A program made the position numbers and the translations under genes. A stretch of DNA of 8,904 nt. Source: Caryophanales bacterium UBA7642. Its GTDB lineage: Bacteria > Bacillota_I > Bacilli_A > RFN20 > CAG-288. Of this stretch, positions 5,199 to 8,904 are shown piece after piece; the first letter of the stretch is position 1, and each line of letters opens with the position of its first letter. The stretch is taken from contig DLIM01000044.1 in NCBI GenBank assembly GCA_002483745.1, positions 21,479 through 30,382 of the forward strand, given 5' to 3'. A model generated the notes under the pieces. That model made no database searches and was not told the DNA's origin. It worked only from the letters and a program-made list of their open reading frames with translations.

Positions 5199-5744
5199 AT
5201 GAATCAGCAGATCTTAGCTGAGAAAAAAGAGACTGTCAGTAAGTTAAATGATATCCTTAAAAAATCTCATTCAACTATTGTAATCTCCTATTCCGGTCTC
5301 ACGGTTGCTGAAGTCAATCAACTCCGTATCGACCTGAAGAAGTCCGGTGCCAAGTTGTCTGTTCAGAAGAATTCCTTGATGAAGAAGGCTATTGATGAAG
5401 ATGGCCTCAACGGATTGGATTCTTGCTTGAAGGGACCTAACGGCATTGTTACTTCTGAAAAGGAAGGTTCGGGATTGCAAGTTTTGAAAGACTTCGAAGC
5501 CGCTCACAAGAAGGTGTTCACTGTTAAAGGTGGCATCATCGACGGAACATTCTGTGACGAAGCCAAGCTTAATGAGCTTGCCATTGTTGGTAGCAAGGAA
5601 AATGCAATTTCCATTTTACTTTCTACTCTTCAGGCCCCGCTTACTATGTTTGCTTTAGTTCTCAAGGCTGTTTCCGATAAGGCTCCTAAGGCTGACGCTC
5701 CTGCTGCAGCCACTAGTGCTGCTCCGGCTCCTGCCGCCAAGTAG
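5199..5744 (+). CDS. rplJ: 50S ribosomal protein L10
   Basis: L10 anchors L7/L12 dimers to the ribosome at the GTPase-associated stalk base. The product has 181 residues; family members are about 165-175. Core features include the N-terminal helix (AEKKETVSKLNDILKKS), YSGLTVAEVNQLR (31-43), AKLSVQKNSLMKKAI (51-65) and GGIIDG (111-116). The C-terminal helix that binds L12 follows (about 134-160). The last ~19 residues are an Ala/Pro-rich tail. The strong site AAAAGGAGGTGA (5183-5194) precedes the ATG. The gene lies behind an L10 leader, and rplL follows after 46 nt. The stop is TAG. Confidence 0.98.
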   Translation: MNQQILAEKKETVSKLNDILKKSHSTIVISYSGLTVAEVNQLRIDLKKSGAKLSVQKNSLMKKAIDEDGLNGLDSCLKGPNGIVTSEKEGSGLQVLKDFEAAHKKVFTVKGGIIDGTFCDEAKLNELAIVGSKENAISILLSTLQAPLTMFALVLKAVSDKAPKADAPAAATSAAPAPAAK

Positions 5745-5790
5745 TAGTTGATAAGAAAATAAGTTAAACCATTAATTGGAGGAAAAGAAA

Positions 5791-6162
5791 ATGGCTAAGT
5801 TAAATAAGGATGAAGTCATCGCCGGTCTTAAGGAGATGAATATGGTCGAGATCATGGATCTCGTCAAGGCTATTGAAGATGAATTTGGTGTCAAGGCTGC
5901 TGCCGCTGCCGCTGCTCCGGCTGCTGGTGCTGCTAAGGCCGCTGAAGGACCTTCTGAGGTTTCTGTTATTCTCAAGTCTTTCGGTACTGCCAAGGTTGCT
6001 TGCATCAAGGCTGTTCAGGCCATCACTGGTTTAGGACTTATGGATGCCAAGAAGCTTGTTGATAAGGCTCCTGTCGCCATCAAGGAAAAGATCAGCCCTG
6101 AAGCTGCTGAAGAAGTCAAGAAGCAGCTTGTTGCTTCTGGCGCTGAAGTCGAAGTCAAATAA
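5791..6162 (+). CDS. rplL: 50S ribosomal protein L7/L12
   Basis: L7/L12 is the multicopy stalk protein that recruits translation GTPases. The 123-residue product has three parts: a dimerising N-terminal domain (1-34), an Ala/Gly/Pro hinge (about 36-54) and the factor-binding C-terminal domain (about 55-123). The last contains GTAKVACIKAVQAITGLGL, AKKLVDKAP and the end GAEVEVK. The usual Val in VAVIKxVR is Cys71 here. I start at the ATG at 5791, 8 nt after GGAGG (5778-5782). An in-frame TTG at 5776 overlaps that ribosome site and would add MEEKK, so I reject it. Stem-loops separate the gene from rpoB by 166 nt. Confidence 0.98.
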   Translation: MAKLNKDEVIAGLKEMNMVEIMDLVKAIEDEFGVKAAAAAAAPAAGAAKAAEGPSEVSVILKSFGTAKVACIKAVQAITGLGLMDAKKLVDKAPVAIKEKISPEAAEEVKKQLVASGAEVEVK

Positions 6163-6188
6163 CCCAGTTTTCTTACGTATCCTTTTTA

Positions 6189-6216
6189 CCCACCCCGCCA
6201 TTTTAGGCAGGGTGGG
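6189..6216 (+). terminator. GC-rich stem-loop after rplL, possible attenuator
   Basis: CCCACCC (6189-6195) pairs with GGGTGGG (6210-6216) and GCC (6197-6199) with GGC (6206-6208), with one C-A mismatch and loop ATTTTA. The stem is strong but followed by CTTAGTTG rather than a U-tract. It may therefore pause polymerase or be an RNase site that lowers rpoB relative to rplL, as in the E. coli rplL-rpoB gap, rather than stop transcription fully. Confidence 0.6.
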
Positions 6217-6220
6217 CTTA

Positions 6221-6283
6221 GTTGTCTATAAGGAGTCTAGTCCGGCAATGCTGAATTAGACTTTATTCAAAGCCTTAAACAAC
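6221..6283 (+). ncRNA. Candidate structured RNA element upstream of rpoB
   Basis: About 20 pairs stack into one long arm. GTTGT (6221-6225) pairs with ACAAC (6279-6283), and TAAGG (6229-6233) with CCTTA (6273-6277). AGTCTA (6234-6239) pairs with TAGACT (6257-6262), and CGGC (6243-6246) with GCTG (6250-6253) around an AAT loop. The only large asymmetry is a 10-nt bulge at 6263-6272. No U-tract follows. I do not recognise it as a named element. It could be an RNase III-type processing site or a protein-binding control site for rpoBC. Confidence 0.5.
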
Positions 6284-6287
6284 GAAG

Positions 6288-6307
6288 TTCCGCTCCTATA
6301 GGCGGAA
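6288..6307 (+). promoter_or_regulatory. Stem-loop just before the rpoB ribosome site
   Basis: TTCCGC (6288-6293) pairs with GCGGAA (6302-6307) across an 8-nt loop, ending 10 nt before GAGGT (6318-6322). It could influence ribosome access to rpoB or mRNA stability. It is short, and its function is unknown. Confidence 0.4.
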
Positions 6308-6328
6308 GAACTGACACGAGGTAATAAT

Positions 6329-8904
6329 ATGGGTGATAGTTTAGATTTAAATAAATACAAGAGAGTCGGAAATAACCGTTTGGATCTTTCTAAGACTTTC
6401 TCTTGCGTTCCTCTTCCTAATCTCTGCGATATCCAGTTGAGCTCTTTCAGGTGGTTCAGAGATATTGGCGTCGATGAAGTTTTTAAAGATATTTTCCCAG
6501 TTCAGAGTAATAAGGACTCTCGAGCCCACTTGGTTGAAACTGACCAGGTCGCTGAACTAGATTATGTCTCTTCTGAATGGGGAGAACCTAAGCATGATTA
6601 TTTTGAATGCAAGGTTTCTGCTCTTACTTATTGCGCTCCTTTACATGTAACTCTCAGATTGAAGCATCCGGATGGAACTGTTACTGAAGAAAAGATCTTC
6701 ATGGGCGATTTTCCTTGGATGACTCCCTCTGGTACATTTATTGTTAATGGTTCTGAGAAGTGTATTGCTTCTCAGCTTGTTCGTTCTCCGGGAGCTTATG
6801 TTTCCCGTAAAGTCGATGAAGTAATGGTCAAGAAGACCGATGTCGACTTAAAGAATGATGCCACTGTCGTCTATGGCTCTGATATTATTCCGGCTAGAGG
6901 TATCTGGCTTGAATATCTTACCGATAACCGTGATATCGTTTCTGTTCGTATTGATAAACAGAAAAAGGTTCCCGCTGTTGTCTTATTAAGAGCTATCGGA
7001 CTTGTCTCCGATTCTGATAGTTTGTCTGATGAAAATCTTCCTGATAATCCTGATGGCACTAAGAGTGGTGCTGTTACCGGAATTGAAGGATTATTTGGTG
7101 ATTCTCCGCTTTTAGCTGAAGCTATCCAGAAGAACCCGGTCAATACCAAGAAGTCTGCTATTGAAAGAGCCCACGAAGCTGTAGGCTACATCTTTAGAAA
7201 GCTTCGTCCTGGTGAACCTTACACTACCGATTCTGCTGCTATTATGCTTAAGCAGAGATTCTTTGATACTGAACATTATGATTTAGGCAAGGCTGGCAGA
7301 TTTAAGATCCAGGGAAAGCTTGGCATCTATAATCGTTTAACTGGTTTAACCTTAGCTGAAGACTTAATTTCCAAAGACGGCGAAGTCGTCTATGAAAAGG
7401 GACATACTTTAACTACTGACGAAGTCTTTAAGCTTCAGAATTCCAAGTTCTTTGAAGATAACCCTAACCATACTGTCAATCTCAGCTGCAATACTGAGCT
7501 TGATGATCACGGCAAGGTTACTTTAGTCAAGGTTGTTTCACCTATCAATTCAGATAGAATCGTCAATGTTGTTGGTACTGATTTAACCAACAATCTTACT
7601 TATGTCACTATTGCTGATATCATCGCTTCCTTATCCTATATGCTCAACTTAGCTGAGAATATCGGTGATGTTGATGATACTGATCACCTTGGCAACAAGC
7701 GTGTTCGCTGCGTTGGTGAATTGATTCAGGAAAAGTTTAGAGCCGGCTTAAGCAAGATGAAGAGAACTATTCATGATAGAATGTCCACTTCTGATCTTTC
7801 TCAGCTTACTATTTCTTCCTTGATTAACATCAAGGCTTTGACTAGTGCTGTTAACCAGTTCTTCAATTCTGATTCCTTATCTCAGTTTATGGATCAGACT
7901 AACCCCTTAGCTGAATTAACTAACAAACGTCGTCTTTCAGCCTTAGGCAGAGGCGGTCTTACTAGAGATAGAGCTTCTTCGGCTGTCCGTGATGTCCATC
8001 CGACTCACTATGGCAGAATCTGCCCTATCGAAACTCCTGAAGGTCAGAACATTGGTTTGATTTCCAACTTAGCTTGCTACGCTCGTATCAATGAATATGG
8101 CTTTATCGAGACTCCTTATCGTCCTGTCCATAAGAACATTGTTGATAATAATGCCGCTGATGTTTTATGGCTTACCGCCGATGGCGAAAGGAACCATATC
8201 ATCTCTCAGGCTAACGTCAATATTGATCCTAATTCCAATGAAATCACCGATGCTATTGTTTCCGCCCGTAAGAACGGCGAATACGTTATGGTTAACCGTG
8301 AGGATGTTGATTTAATTGATGCTTCTCCTAAGCAGATTGTCTCTATTGCCGCTGCCTGTATTCCTTTCCTTGAAAACGATGATGGCAAACGTGCTTTGAT
8401 GGGCTCCAATATGCAGCGTCAGGCTCTTCCTTTACTGAAGCCTGAAGCTCCTTTTGTCGGCACTGGTCTTGAAGATAAGATTGCTCACGATTCTGGTGAA
8501 GCTTTGATTGCTGATAAAGGCGGCAAAGTCACTTATGTTGATTGTGAGACTATTAAGGTTCTTCAGGATGACAAGGTTGAGAAGACCTATCATTTAAAGA
8601 AATTCATCCGCTCCAATAAGCGTACCTGCATCAACCAGACTCCTATCGTCAAAGAAGGCGATATCATCAAGGCTGATCAGATTATTGCCGATGGTCCTTC
8701 TATGGATGATGGCGAATTGGCTTTAGGTCAGAACGTCTTAATTGCCTTTACTACTTGGCATGGCTACAACTACGAGGATGCTGTCCTTATTTCTAATCGT
8801 TGCGTCACTGATGATCTTTTCACTAATATCATCATTGAGGAATATTCTGTTGAACGTCGTAAGACTAAGTTAGGTGATGAGGAATTCACTCGTGATATTC
8901 CTAA
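6329..8904 (+). CDS. rpoB: DNA-directed RNA polymerase beta subunit (3' end beyond the window)
   Basis: The beta subunit forms half of the RNA polymerase active-site cleft. I read 858 uninterrupted codons from the ATG at 6329, with GAGGT (6318-6322) as ribosome site; full beta subunits are about 1,200 or more residues. Conserved stretches in order include PNLCDIQLSSFRWF, MTPSGTFIVNGSEK, SQLVRSPGAYV, the rifampicin region (about 511-543), RDVHPTHYGRICPIETPEG, MGSNMQRQALPLL and GHNYED-like WHGYNYEDAV. In the rifampicin region, SQFMDQ is normal, but ELTNKRR has Asn532 where E. coli has His526. GRGG has Arg541 where Pro535 is usual. The gene is last in the operon here, and rpoC would be expected beyond the edge. 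Confidence 0.99.
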   Translation, partial: MGDSLDLNKYKRVGNNRLDLSKTFSCVPLPNLCDIQLSSFRWFRDIGVDEVFKDIFPVQSNKDSRAHLVETDQVAELDYVSSEWGEPKHDYFECKVSALTYCAPLHVTLRLKHPDGTVTEEKIFMGDFPWMTPSGTFIVNGSEKCIASQLVRSPGAYVSRKVDEVMVKKTDVDLKNDATVVYGSDIIPARGIWLEYLTDNRDIVSVRIDKQKKVPAVVLLRAIGLVSDSDSLSDENLPDNPDGTKSGAVTGIEGLFGDSPLLAEAIQKNPVNTKKSAIERAHEAVGYIFRKLRPGEPYTTDSAAIMLKQRFFDTEHYDLGKAGRFKIQGKLGIYNRLTGLTLAEDLISKDGEVVYEKGHTLTTDEVFKLQNSKFFEDNPNHTVNLSCNTELDDHGKVTLVKVVSPINSDRIVNVVGTDLTNNLTYVTIADIIASLSYMLNLAENIGDVDDTDHLGNKRVRCVGELIQEKFRAGLSKMKRTIHDRMSTSDLSQLTISSLINIKALTSAVNQFFNSDSLSQFMDQTNPLAELTNKRRLSALGRGGLTRDRASSAVRDVHPTHYGRICPIETPEGQNIGLISNLACYARINEYGFIETPYRPVHKNIVDNNAADVLWLTADGERNHIISQANVNIDPNSNEITDAIVSARKNGEYVMVNREDVDLIDASPKQIVSIAAACIPFLENDDGKRALMGSNMQRQALPLLKPEAPFVGTGLEDKIAHDSGEALIADKGGKVTYVDCETIKVLQDDKVEKTYHLKKFIRSNKRTCINQTPIVKEGDIIKADQIIADGPSMDDGELALGQNVLIAFTTWHGYNYEDAVLISNRCVTDDLFTNIIIEEYSVERRKTKLGDEEFTRDIP

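Noticed and set aside
5776..5790. TTG start giving a 128-residue L7/L12
   Set aside because: The TTG overlaps the GGAGG ribosome site of the ATG at 5791, and the extra MEEKK is not part of the family.
1..8904. CRISPR arrays, insertion sequences, tRNA genes or phage elements
   Set aside because: No regular repeats, transposase-like frames, tRNA cloverleaf or integrase-like genes were seen on either strand.

Overview
The window comes from a low-GC Firmicutes/Tenericutes-type bacterium. It has AT-rich intergenic DNA, strong GGAGG Shine-Dalgarno sites, sigma-A-like promoters, Firmicutes-style ribosomal-protein leaders, a Mollicutes-like RpoB rifampicin region (Asn at the E. coli His526 position) and an atypical L11. 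All Trp codons I checked are TGG, and no complete gene ends in TGA. The rpoB and L11 features point to a lineage near the Mollicutes or Erysipelotrichia that uses the ordinary code at Trp. That placement is inference.

Positions 1-2970 form a beta-glucan disaccharide locus. A truncated minus-strand gene encodes a GH94 cellobiose phosphorylase. It diverges from a plus-strand gene for a secreted sugar-binding lipoprotein (1445-2893). The 389-bp gap holds a promoter for each gene. Just downstream of each -10 box lies nearly the same 12-bp operator-like site (CGAAAYCGATTA), and an AT-rich 10-bp dyad sits between the promoters. The lipoprotein mRNA has a leader of about 150 nt that can fold into a compact pseudoknot-like structure. 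The lipoprotein probably captures a cello-oligosaccharide for an ABC importer encoded elsewhere, and the phosphorylase splits the imported sugar to glucose 1-phosphate and glucose.

Positions 2971-3907 hold a bidirectional terminator, the minus-strand rplS gene (L19 with a long charged tail), and a divergent promoter region. rplS and rplK each have a good sigma-A promoter and a structured leader. The rplK leader ends in a hairpin resembling the L1-binding site of 23S rRNA.

Positions 3908-8904 are the operon rplK-rplA-rplJ-rplL-rpoB (L11, L1, L10, L7/L12 and the RNA polymerase beta subunit, cut by the window end). It carries an L10 leader before rplJ and three successive stem-loops between rplL and rpoB. 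secE and nusG, which usually precede rplK, are absent here and rplS stands in their place. The points most worth checking are the shared operators, the lipoprotein leader RNA, the rplL-rpoB RNA element, the L11 without the thiopeptide-contacting prolines, and the Asn526 rpoB.
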